DNA of 26,098 nt, taken from assembly GCA_035550595.1 (NCBI GenBank), contig DASZOV010000052.1:1-26098 (forward strand). The letters run 5' to 3'. The position numbers and the translations under genes were made by a program. Source of the stretch: CALFMR01 sp035550595 (lineage in GTDB: Bacteria > Acidobacteriota > Vicinamibacteria > Vicinamibacterales > SCN-69-37). Positions 6,899 to 13,551 of the stretch are shown piece after piece. The notes under the pieces were generated by a model, which did no database searches, was not told where the DNA came from, and saw nothing but the letters and a program-made list of their open reading frames with translations. Position 1 is the stretch's first letter, and each line of letters starts with the position of its first letter.

Positions 6899-8136
6899 CC
6901 CGCAGTGGCCCGTCGCAGCACGATCAGCGACACGTCGTCGCTCGGCACGGCCTCGCCGACGAAGTCTTTGAGCGCGGTCAGGACCGCGCGTCCCAGTTGT
7001 TCAGCCGGCAGATCGGCGGCGGCCTCGACGGCGGCGATCAGGCGCTCGTCGCCGAAGAAGTCCTCGGCCTCGTTCATTCCTTCGGTCACGCCGTCCGAGT
7101 AGATGACGACGGCATCACCCGGCGCGAGATCGACGACGTCTTCACCGAAGGTCGACCCGGGCATCAGGCCGATGACGATCGATCCGCGGTTCATCGAGAC
7201 GGCGCGTCCGTTCCGCACGATGAGCGGCGGCGGATGGCCCGCGTTCAGCACGCGAATGGTGCCCGAGGCAGGCGTGAATTCGAGATAGGCGAGCGACGCG
7301 AAGCGTGATGGCAGGCCGTCGCGCACGAAGATCTCGTTCACGGCCGATCCGAGCGCGCCGAGATCGGCCATTCGCGGCGCGAGCGCGCGCAGCGTCGCCT
7401 GCAGCTTGACCGACAGCAACGCCGCGGGCAGCGCCTTGCCCGACACGTCCCCGAGCGCGACGACGTGCCGCGCGTCGTCGGGACGGAGGTAGTCGACGAG
7501 GTCGCCGCCGACGTCGTTGGCCGGCGCCGTGTAGAGCCAGGCGTCCCAGCCGGGAATGGCGGGCGAGGCCTGGGGCATGAGCGCGAGCTGGACCGCGCGT
7601 CCGGCTTCGAGCTCGCTACGCGCGTGGCGCTTGTCTTTCAGCTCGAGCATCAGCACGAAGAGCACGAGCACACCGCCGGCGGCTGGCCATGGGATCTCGA
7701 CGTGCACGTGGCCGAAATTGATGCGGCCGGTCTGAAAGATGAAGAGCAGCACGAGACCCGCCGCGAGCACGACGCGCCGCGCGGGCGTCAGTTTCATCAG
7801 GAGGCTGAGGATGAACCACCACAGCCGAACGAACGGGCGCGCGATCCGCGGCAGCCTGGCCAGATGTCCGCGTTCGTGCTCGGTCAGATAAAAGGCGTCG
7901 AGGCTCGCGAACTCGCGGTCGAGCGTCTGGCGCAGGCCGCGCTTCCGGACGTCGCCGGCCACGCGACGCAAGTCGTCTCCCAGCGTGGCGAAGAGCTCGG
8001 GCTGCTTCGTCCACTCCGCCTGTTCCTTCCGGTGAGGATCTTGACGAGGTCGCTTCGAAGTCACGCGATGGCGTCCGTCAGGCGATCGAAGAAATCCGCG
8101 GGCGTTGGCGAATGGCCCGATAATACCGTGTTTCAC
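6895..8136 (-). CDS. Membrane-anchored SpoIIE/RsbU-type PP2C phosphatase
   Basis: The product is 413 residues if the GTG at 8136 is used. A GTG at 8064 would remove 24 poorly structured residues; neither has a clear ribosome site. Residues about 105-165 hold two to three membrane helices (FVRLWWFILSLLM, VVLAAGLVLLFIFQ, AAGGVLVLFVLML). A short coiled linker and the catalytic domain follow: VGGDLVDY with metal ligand Asp212, ALGDVSGKALPAALL (about 228-241), YSDGVTEGMN and SDDVSLIVLR. These are the aspartates expected of an active PP2C phosphatase. RsbU-like enzymes control anti-sigma antagonists, but no such partner is nearby. It is coupled to the YdeI-like gene downstream. Confidence 0.9.
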   Translation of the reverse strand: MKHGIIGPFANARGFLRSPDGRHRVTSKRPRQDPHRKEQAEWTKQPELFATLGDDLRRVAGDVRKRGLRQTLDREFASLDAFYLTEHERGHLARLPRIARPFVRLWWFILSLLMKLTPARRVVLAAGLVLLFIFQTGRINFGHVHVEIPWPAAGGVLVLFVLMLELKDKRHARSELEAGRAVQLALMPQASPAIPGWDAWLYTAPANDVGGDLVDYLRPDDARHVVALGDVSGKALPAALLSVKLQATLRALAPRMADLGALGSAVNEIFVRDGLPSRFASLAYLEFTPASGTIRVLNAGHPPPLIVRNGRAVSMNRGSIVIGLMPGSTFGEDVVDLAPGDAVVIYSDGVTEGMNEAEDFFGDERLIAAVEAAADLPAEQLGRAVLTALKDFVGEAVPSDDVSLIVLRRATAG

Positions 8137-8183
8137 CTATCAGTGCCGGCATGAGGCCAGCACTCGACATCGCGAGCGTGACG

Positions 8184-8945
8184 ATGGCCTTTGCGATCTA
8201 TCCGAGTTTGAAAGACAAGCGTGTGGTCGTGACCGGCGGCGCGTCGGGCATCGGCGCCGAGATCGTGCGTGCGTTCGCTGAACAAGGATCGCGCGTCGGA
8301 TTCCTGGATTTCGACATCGAGCACGGCACGACGCTGGCCGGCGAACTCGGCAGAAGCGGCGCGCACGTGCGGTTCGAGCCGTGCGACCTGCGTGACATCT
8401 CCGCGCTTCGGCGCGCATTCGCTGCACTCGCGGACGCGATGGGCGCGGCCGAGGTACTCGTCAACAACGCCGCGCGCGACGACCGGCACCGCTGGGAAGA
8501 CGTCACGCCGGAGTTCTTCGACGAGCGCATGGCGACGAATCTGCGTCACATGTTCTTCGCCATCCAGTCCGTCGCACCGGCGATGATCCAGGCGGGCGGC
8601 GGGTCGATCATCAATCTCGGGTCGGACTCATGGTGGCGCGCCGGCGGCGGGTTCCCCGCGTACACGACGGCCAAGGCCGCGGTCCACGGCCTCACGCGCG
8701 GCATGGCGCGCGACCTCGGCCCGCACCGCATCCGCGTGAACACGCTCGTGCCCGGCTGGACGATGACCGAGCGCCAGAAGCGCCTGTGGGTCACGCCCGA
8801 GAGCCTCGCGAAGCAGTTGGCGGCGCAGTGTCTGCCCGATCCCCTCGAGCCGGTCTACGTCGCCCGCATGGCGCTGTTCCTCGCGTCCGACGACGCGGCG
8901 ATGTGCACGGCCAACAACTACATGGTCGAAGCGGGGTCGATCTGA
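8184..8945 (+). CDS. SDR oxidoreductase, D-xylose 1-dehydrogenase-like
   Basis: The product is 253 residues from ATG 8184. An ATG at 8151 would add 11 residues without family support, while MAFAIYPSLKDKRVVVTGG matches the start of Caulobacter-type xylose dehydrogenase (AIYPSLKgKRVVITGG). The Rossmann motif is TGGASGIG, the structural motif NNAARDDRH, the serine region NLGSDSWW and the catalytic YTTAK. The end LASDDAAMCTANNYMVEAG also fits that group. The family oxidises an aldose to its lactone with NAD(P)+. Substrate choice is inference because no sugar-catabolism neighbours are visible. It is divergent from the phosphatase gene. Confidence 0.87.
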   Translation: MAFAIYPSLKDKRVVVTGGASGIGAEIVRAFAEQGSRVGFLDFDIEHGTTLAGELGRSGAHVRFEPCDLRDISALRRAFAALADAMGAAEVLVNNAARDDRHRWEDVTPEFFDERMATNLRHMFFAIQSVAPAMIQAGGGSIINLGSDSWWRAGGGFPAYTTAKAAVHGLTRGMARDLGPHRIRVNTLVPGWTMTERQKRLWVTPESLAKQLAAQCLPDPLEPVYVARMALFLASDDAAMCTANNYMVEAGSI

Positions 8946-8979
8946 CGTGGGACCAGTCCGCGAAGACCCGTGAATGGTT

Positions 8980-9172
8980 TCGCGCGAAGGCGCGAAGATC
9001 GCGAAGGGGATTGACAGCGACTCGCATTGCCGCTGTGGAGCCCCGGGCTTCAGATCCGGGGAAGCCGGGACACGCGCGTGTACCTGAGTTTGAAGGCCAG
9101 GGCTGAGCCCCCTCCGTTCCTTCGCGATCTTCGCGCCTTCGCGCGAGGCCTCCGTCCTTCGCGCCTTCGCGT
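8980..9172. repeat. Intergenic palindromic element with 28-bp perfect inverted repeats
   Basis: The arm at 8980-9007 is a perfect 28-bp inverted copy of 9119-9146. Both are built from TTCGCGC/GCGCGAA-like words. The 111-bp interior contains a smaller palindrome CCCCGG (9041-9046) and CCGGGG (9056-9061). Right of the second arm, 9155-9172 repeats the CCTTCGCGCCTTCGCG theme. The element fills most of the 367-bp gap between the SDR and ThuA genes and has no plausible coding frame. The remainder, 9173-9312, holds only the ThuA leader, with AGGAGG at 9298-9303. Confidence 0.85.
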
Positions 9173-9312
9173 CCCCAGGGCCCCGTTTGACAAGGTGGAG
9201 TACCGATCTGCATCCTTCTCTCGCCGCGAGCGCGTCTGACGCATGTCCGTGCCGGTGGCGCCGTGGCTGGGGGCGGCGGCCGGGACTGCGCGCCGCGAGG
9301 AGGGACCGAACG

Positions 9313-10959
9313 ATGAGCAGGAGTGGAATGATGCAACTCGTGGGGGGACTGGCGGCGATCGCGCTGATCGCGGCGGTGCCTTCCGCGTTGAACGCCCAGC
9401 GGCCGGCCACGGCACTGGGTGCGCGGCAGACGCTGGCCGCGGCGCAGGCGCCCGGTGCCGGGCGCGGCAGTGCGGGGCCGCAGTTGTTCACGGCGTTCGA
9501 TGGCAACAAGGACGGATCCGTGACGGCCGCCGAAGTGAAGACCGCGTTCGAGAGCTGGTATGCCAGCGCGGACAAGGCGGGGAAGGGATCGATTTCCGAA
9601 GAGCAGCTCGCCGGAGCCATCGACGCGGCACTCGGCGCGCCACCTGCGGCGTCTGCCGCGGCCGGACGGGGCGGTCGCGCCGGCCGTGCGGGGCGCGCCG
9701 GCGGACGCGGCGCGGCTGGGCCGATTGTCTGGGGCGGACCGACGCCGGGGCTGAACGAGCCGTGCGGCGGCCGCAGCCAGACGCCGACCGTGCCGTGCGC
9801 GAAGGACGTCGACGCGATGATGGCCGCCATTCCGGCGACCGCGCCGGCCAAGCCGATGCACGCGCGCAAGGTGCTCATCTGGTCGCGCATCCCGTCGGCC
9901 GGCTTCCAGCACTCGTCGATTCCGCTCGCGGCGAAGACGATCGAGGAGATGGGCAAGAAGACGGGCGCGTGGACGTCGGATACCTCGTGGGATCCGGCCG
10001 TCTTCACTGCCGACAACCTGAAGCAGTACGACGCCATCTTCCTGTCGAACACGACGGGCTGCTTCCTCGACGATCCGACGAACGTGCCGCTCACGATGGC
10101 GCGGCGCAAGGCCCTCTTGGACTTCGTCCGTGGCGGCAAGGGCCTGGTCGGTGTGCACGCGACTGGTGACTCGTATCACGGCGGCGGCGGCTGCGTGGAT
10201 CCGGACGCGCCCGCGCGTGGCGCCGGTGGGTTCGGCGGCTTTGGTGGCCGCGGCGCGGCGGCCGGTCCCGGCCGATCGCTCGCCTCGGTCATCCTGCGCT
10301 GGTCGTGGGGCCTCGACGACCACAAGCTCGTCACCGACGACATGACGCTGACCAAGGCGGACATGGACGCGGTCGGCGCGGCCTGGTACAAGGCGCTCGA
10401 CACGACGATGGCGGGCAAGGTCAGCCAGGCGGACTTCAACACGCGGATCGAGGATCTCATCCGCACGCAAGCCGGCGCGACGCTGCCGTACGTCGGCACG
10501 CCGGGCCGCGACAACGGCCGCGGCACCTGGCCGGACTACGACAACATGATCGGCGGGTTCTTCAAGTTCCACTGGTACGACCCGCAGCACATCACGGTGA
10601 AGATCGACGACCCGTCGAGCCCGCTCACCTCGATGTTCCACGGCCAGGAGTTCGGCGTGAACGACGAGACCTACACCTACAGCATCAACTCGTTCTCGCG
10701 GAAGAACGTCCACGTGCTGACGAGCCTCGACTACGACAAGATGAGCTTCACCGACAAGCTCAAGGAGAGCAATCCGCGGGCCGATCACGACTACGGCCTG
10801 AGCTGGATCCACAAGGACGGCCAGGGCCGCGTCTTCTACATGGCCTACGGCCACGACGAGAAGATCTACGCGAATCCGGCGCTCATGGCGCACCTGATGG
10901 CCGGCATGCAGTACGCGCTCGGCGATCTGAAGGCGGACGACAGCCCGAGCGAGAAGTAA
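9313..10959 (+). CDS. Secreted ThuA-like protein with EF-hand modules
   Basis: The product is 548 residues. ATG 9313 is supported by AGGAGG 9 nt upstream and by a signal peptide at 1-28. A textbook EF-hand loop DGNKDGSVTAAE (63-74) and a second helix pair (about 75-107) follow. A Gly/Ala/Arg-rich linker comes next (about 111-137), then a ThuA/class I glutamine-amidotransferase-like fold: KVLIWSR (186-192), FQHSSI, YDAIFLSNTTGCF (239-251), RRKALLDFVRGGKGLVGVHATGDSYHGG. Residues 345-383 form an EF-hand-like insert resembling 70-106. The late part (GGFFKFHWYDPQHITVKIDD ... SWIHKDGQGRVFYMAYGHDE) is typical of ThuA proteins in sugar-utilising soil bacteria. The reaction is unknown. Confidence 0.88.
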   Translation: MSRSGMMQLVGGLAAIALIAAVPSALNAQRPATALGARQTLAAAQAPGAGRGSAGPQLFTAFDGNKDGSVTAAEVKTAFESWYASADKAGKGSISEEQLAGAIDAALGAPPAASAAAGRGGRAGRAGRAGGRGAAGPIVWGGPTPGLNEPCGGRSQTPTVPCAKDVDAMMAAIPATAPAKPMHARKVLIWSRIPSAGFQHSSIPLAAKTIEEMGKKTGAWTSDTSWDPAVFTADNLKQYDAIFLSNTTGCFLDDPTNVPLTMARRKALLDFVRGGKGLVGVHATGDSYHGGGGCVDPDAPARGAGGFGGFGGRGAAAGPGRSLASVILRWSWGLDDHKLVTDDMTLTKADMDAVGAAWYKALDTTMAGKVSQADFNTRIEDLIRTQAGATLPYVGTPGRDNGRGTWPDYDNMIGGFFKFHWYDPQHITVKIDDPSSPLTSMFHGQEFGVNDETYTYSINSFSRKNVHVLTSLDYDKMSFTDKLKESNPRADHDYGLSWIHKDGQGRVFYMAYGHDEKIYANPALMAHLMAGMQYALGDLKADDSPSEK

Positions 10960-10983
10960 GGGGAGCGTCATAGAGCCGGTGTC

Positions 10984-11011
10984 AACTTCGAACTGCGAAC
11001 TGCGAATTTCG
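10984..11011. repeat. 7-bp tandem repeat (AACTKCG)n
   Basis: Four in-register heptamers AACTTCG, AACTGCG, AACTGCG and AATTTCG begin 25 nt after the ThuA stop codon. They are the complement-orientation form of the AAGTTCG family and match the tract at 18621-18648 closely. Confidence 0.9.
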
Positions 11012-11053
11012 AAACGAAGACGAGCGTTCGAAGACATCGGACGGAGATGACAC

Positions 11054-11080
11054 TCGCGGTCGTCGAACTGACGACCGCGA
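11054..11080. repeat. Perfect 11-bp hairpin without T-run
   Basis: Arms 11054-11064 and 11070-11080 (TCGCGGTCGTC and its complement) enclose GAACT. No T-run follows, so it is not a standard terminator by itself. It lies 14 nt before the real terminator and may protect the 3' end or belong to a small transcript. Confidence 0.75.
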
Positions 11081-11093
11081 GACGATGAACGAG

Positions 11094-11127
11094 ACACGAG
11101 GCGCGGCGACGCGCCTCGTGTTTTTTT
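11094..11127 (+). terminator. Rho-independent terminator
   Basis: A 12-bp stem has left arm 11094-11105 (ACACGAGGCGCG), loop GCGA and right arm 11110-11121. The right arm runs directly into seven Ts at 11121-11127. It would end transcription from the ThuA gene and isolate the BlaI operon. Confidence 0.93.
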
Positions 11128-11144
11128 GTACGCGTCACGTCGTA

Positions 11145-11168
11145 GGGGCCGGCCCCCGTGCCGGCCCG
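11145..11168. repeat. GGGGCCGGCCCC palindromic repeat
   Basis: GGGGCCGGCCCC (11145-11156) is a perfect 12-bp palindrome, followed by CGTGCCGGCCC. GC-rich intergenic units like this are often dispersed in Acidobacteriota and Planctomycetes genomes. Only one copy is present in this window. Confidence 0.55.
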
Positions 11169-11217
11169 GACTGACAGCACGCACGACCTTACGCTCGCCC
11201 GGGATGGATGGTGCCGT

Positions 11218-11246
11218 TTGCATTGCGCCTACATGTGTAGTAGATC
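11218..11246 (+). promoter_or_regulatory. BlaI-type operator and putative promoter
   Basis: CTACA-TG-TGTAG (11229-11240) is an inverted repeat with the TACA/TGTA core bound by BlaI/MecI repressors. It lies 29 nt before the BlaI start. A weak promoter TTGCAT (11218-11223), 17 nt, TAGATC (11241-11246) would place the operator in the spacer, the right position for repression. The operator is well supported; the promoter hexamers are a guess. Confidence 0.65.
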
Positions 11247-11269
11247 TGTTGACGCGCATAGGAGACACC

Positions 11270-11662
11270 GTGGCGAGACCAAAACTGACCAGGCTGGAGC
11301 TGCAAGTGATGGACGCGTTCTGGAAGGGTGGCGCCCTGTCGGTCCGCGAAGTCCAGGAGCGCTTTCCCGAGAAGGACCGGCCCGCCTATACGACCGTCCA
11401 GACCGTCGTCTACCGGCTCGAAGCCAAGCACGCCGTCCGGCGGGTGAAGAAGATCGGCAACGCGCACGTCTTCGAGGCCGTCGTCACACGCAACGACGCC
11501 CAGCGGCGGGTCGTCGACGACCTGCTCGCGTTCTTCGGTGGGCGGCCGCAGCTCGTCATGGCGCACCTCGTCGAGTCCGGCAAGCTGACGCTCGACGACG
11601 TCAAGGAAGCGGAGCAGTTGATCAAGACGTTGGCCAACAAAGAGAAGGACAACCGGCGATGA
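11270..11662 (+). CDS. BlaI/MecI-family transcriptional repressor
   Basis: The product is 130 residues. The GTG start at 11270 is set by AGGAGA five nt upstream and by the conserved opening ARPKLTRLELQVMDAFWKGG. The winged helix (about 5-75) includes LSVREVQERFP, then PAYTTVQTVVYRLEAKHAVRRVKKIGNAHVFEAVV. The C-terminal helices give dimerisation, as in BlaI/MecI. These repressors are cleaved or released when the partner M56 membrane peptidase is activated. Here the partner gene overlaps the stop by 4 nt (ATGA). A TACA/TGTA palindrome sits upstream. No beta-lactamase gene follows, so its targets are probably the rest of this cluster. Confidence 0.93.
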   Translation: MARPKLTRLELQVMDAFWKGGALSVREVQERFPEKDRPAYTTVQTVVYRLEAKHAVRRVKKIGNAHVFEAVVTRNDAQRRVVDDLLAFFGGRPQLVMAHLVESGKLTLDDVKEAEQLIKTLANKEKDNRR

Positions 11663-13539
11663 CGAGCTTCCATCTCGTGTCCAACCATCTCTGGCAGTCG
11701 ACGATCCTCGCCGTCGGCATCGCCGCGCTGACCGTGCTGTGCCGTCGCAAGCACGCGGGCGTCCGGTACGCGCTATGGCTCGCGGCGTCGCTGAAGTTCC
11801 TGGTGCCGTTCGCGGCCTTCGGTGCGGTGGGCGCGGCCATTGGATCACGTCTCGCGATGCACGTGCCTCCGCCGGCACCGGCCATGCTGCAATCGATCGG
11901 CGACGTGCCGTTCGCCGCCGCAACCGTTCCCGGCGCGGTCCCGGCGACCGCGGCCGGCGCGGTGACGCCGCACGTGGCCGCTGGTTGGCCCGCGCTCCTG
12001 CTCGCTGTCTGGGCGGTTGGCTGCGCGCTGGTGGCTGCCGCGTGGACCGTCCGGTTCGTGCGCACGTGGCGAACCGTGCGCGCCGCGACGCCGCAAGACG
12101 ATGGTCGCGAGGTCGCGATCCTGCGTCGCCTCGAAGGCATCTCACGCGTCCGCCAGTCGCTGGCGGTTTGCTTCTCCGACGCGACGATCGAGCCGGGCGT
12201 CTTCGGCGTGAGGCGCCCGGTGCTCGTCTGGCCGCGGGCGATGAGCGAGCATCTTTCCGACGATCAGATCGAGACGATTCTCGTCCATGAACTGACTCAC
12301 GTGCGGCGCCGCGACAACCTCACCGCGATGGCGCACGGCGTCGTGCAGGCGATCTGCTGGTTCCACCCATTCGTGTGGTGGATCGGCGCCCGGCTCGTCG
12401 ACGAACGCGAGCGCGCGTGCGACGAGGCCGTCGTCGCCGCCGGACGCGACCGTCAGGTCTACGCCGAGAGTCTGCTGAAGACCTGCCAGTTCTGCGTCGG
12501 CGCGCCGGTGACGTGTATGGCCGGCGTGACCGGTTCGGATCTGAAGCGTCGTCTCACGAGCATCATGACCGCGACGCCTGGTGTGCGTCTGGGCGCAGTG
12601 TCGCGTGCGATGCTCGCCGTTGCGCTCGCAGCGATCGTTGCCGTCCCCGTGATCAACGGCGCCGCACGCGTGCCGCAGGTGGCCAGCACGATCGTGCTGC
12701 CCGATCCCGCGACGCAGTTCGAGGCGGCGTCCGTGCGGCAGAACAAGACAGCCGCTAGAGGCGGCAGCTATTACTTGGGAAATGGACGCCTGACCATCCG
12801 CAATCTGTCGCTCAAGGAATTGATGCTCTTCGCATTCCAGCTCGATGAGCCACGACTCATCGGTGGTCCAGGATGGCTGGACGCGGATCGATTCGACGTG
12901 GTGGCCAAGTCCGGCGACGCGTCTTCAGATCACGATCTGCGAGTCATGACCCAGAATCTGCTCATCGAGCGCTTCGTCCTGAAGGTGCATGCAGAGACGC
13001 GCAACCTGCCCATTTACACGCTCGTGATGGCGCGAGCCGACGGAAAACTCGGTCCAAATCTTCACGCCACGGACTGCGAGAGTTTTAGCAGCAGACCGGG
13101 GCCTTGCCGCGGTATGGGCCTTCCAAGCGGCCAAGGGCTGCCTCCTGGCGCCGGCCGCGGCGGAATATCTTTCTCGAACGATACGGGGCGCGCGAGCGCG
13201 GGTGGTGGCGGCAGTAGTTTTGGCACGTCGCCGGTGGGCTCATCGACCATGAGCGGCTCGCTGTCGTCGCTCGTGAGTATGCTGTCAGGAATCGTCAAGC
13301 GCCCGGTCGTCGATCGGACGGGTCTCAAGGGTCGTTTTCTGGTGGGGCTGCGCTACACAATGCCGGGCACTCCATCCGCGGCAGACGGCGACGCCACGCA
13401 GCGAGCGCCCGAGCTCTTCACCGCGCTCCAGGAGCAACTCGGCCTGAAGCTCGAAGCCACACGTGGCCCCGTCGAAGTCCTCGTCATCGACAGCGCGGAG
13501 CATCCGGTGAACGACGACTTCGTGATGCCCGCACAGTAG
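11659..13539 (+). CDS. M56 (BlaR1-like) membrane metallopeptidase fused to DUF3738/TIGR03435 domain
   Basis: The product is 626 residues. The N-terminal M56 region (about 1-335) has membrane helices near 10-28, 40-62, 110-135 and 315-335 and the zinc motif VHELTHVRRRDNL with His210, Glu211 and His214. ACDEAVV about 40 residues later gives the third-ligand region. From about residue 350 to 620 lies the acidobacterial DUF3738 domain: FEAASVRQNK, then RLTIRNLSLKELMLFAF, then IGGPGWLDADRFDVVAK, then LLIERFVLKVHAETRNLPIYTLVMA, with a Gly/Ser-rich stretch before the final VDRTGLKGRF. DUF3738 replaces the penicillin-binding sensor of BlaR1 and is probably outside the membrane. Cleavage of the BlaI partner is inference from the family. 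Confidence 0.92.
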   Translation: MTSFHLVSNHLWQSTILAVGIAALTVLCRRKHAGVRYALWLAASLKFLVPFAAFGAVGAAIGSRLAMHVPPPAPAMLQSIGDVPFAAATVPGAVPATAAGAVTPHVAAGWPALLLAVWAVGCALVAAAWTVRFVRTWRTVRAATPQDDGREVAILRRLEGISRVRQSLAVCFSDATIEPGVFGVRRPVLVWPRAMSEHLSDDQIETILVHELTHVRRRDNLTAMAHGVVQAICWFHPFVWWIGARLVDERERACDEAVVAAGRDRQVYAESLLKTCQFCVGAPVTCMAGVTGSDLKRRLTSIMTATPGVRLGAVSRAMLAVALAAIVAVPVINGAARVPQVASTIVLPDPATQFEAASVRQNKTAARGGSYYLGNGRLTIRNLSLKELMLFAFQLDEPRLIGGPGWLDADRFDVVAKSGDASSDHDLRVMTQNLLIERFVLKVHAETRNLPIYTLVMARADGKLGPNLHATDCESFSSRPGPCRGMGLPSGQGLPPGAGRGGISFSNDTGRASAGGGGSSFGTSPVGSSTMSGSLSSLVSMLSGIVKRPVVDRTGLKGRFLVGLRYTMPGTPSAADGDATQRAPELFTALQEQLGLKLEATRGPVEVLVIDSAEHPVNDDFVMPAQ

Positions 13540-13551
13540 ACGAGTCCAGCC

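Noticed and set aside
9187..9215. Perfect TTGACA as -35 for the ThuA gene
   Set aside because: No acceptable -10 at 16-18 nt (GCATCC, TGCATC, CATCCT), so not annotated as a promoter.
11047..11088. Possible 13-residue leader peptide before the terminator
   Set aside because: The GGAG directly touches the ATG, leaving no spacer, and the terminator lies before the BlaI promoter rather than in its leader.
8791..11268. Very long minus-strand open frame (825 codons) opposite ThuA and the palindromic element
   Set aside because: It is Arg/His/Val-rich, runs antisense to the well-supported ThuA gene, and passes through the inverted repeats. It is a high-GC shadow frame.
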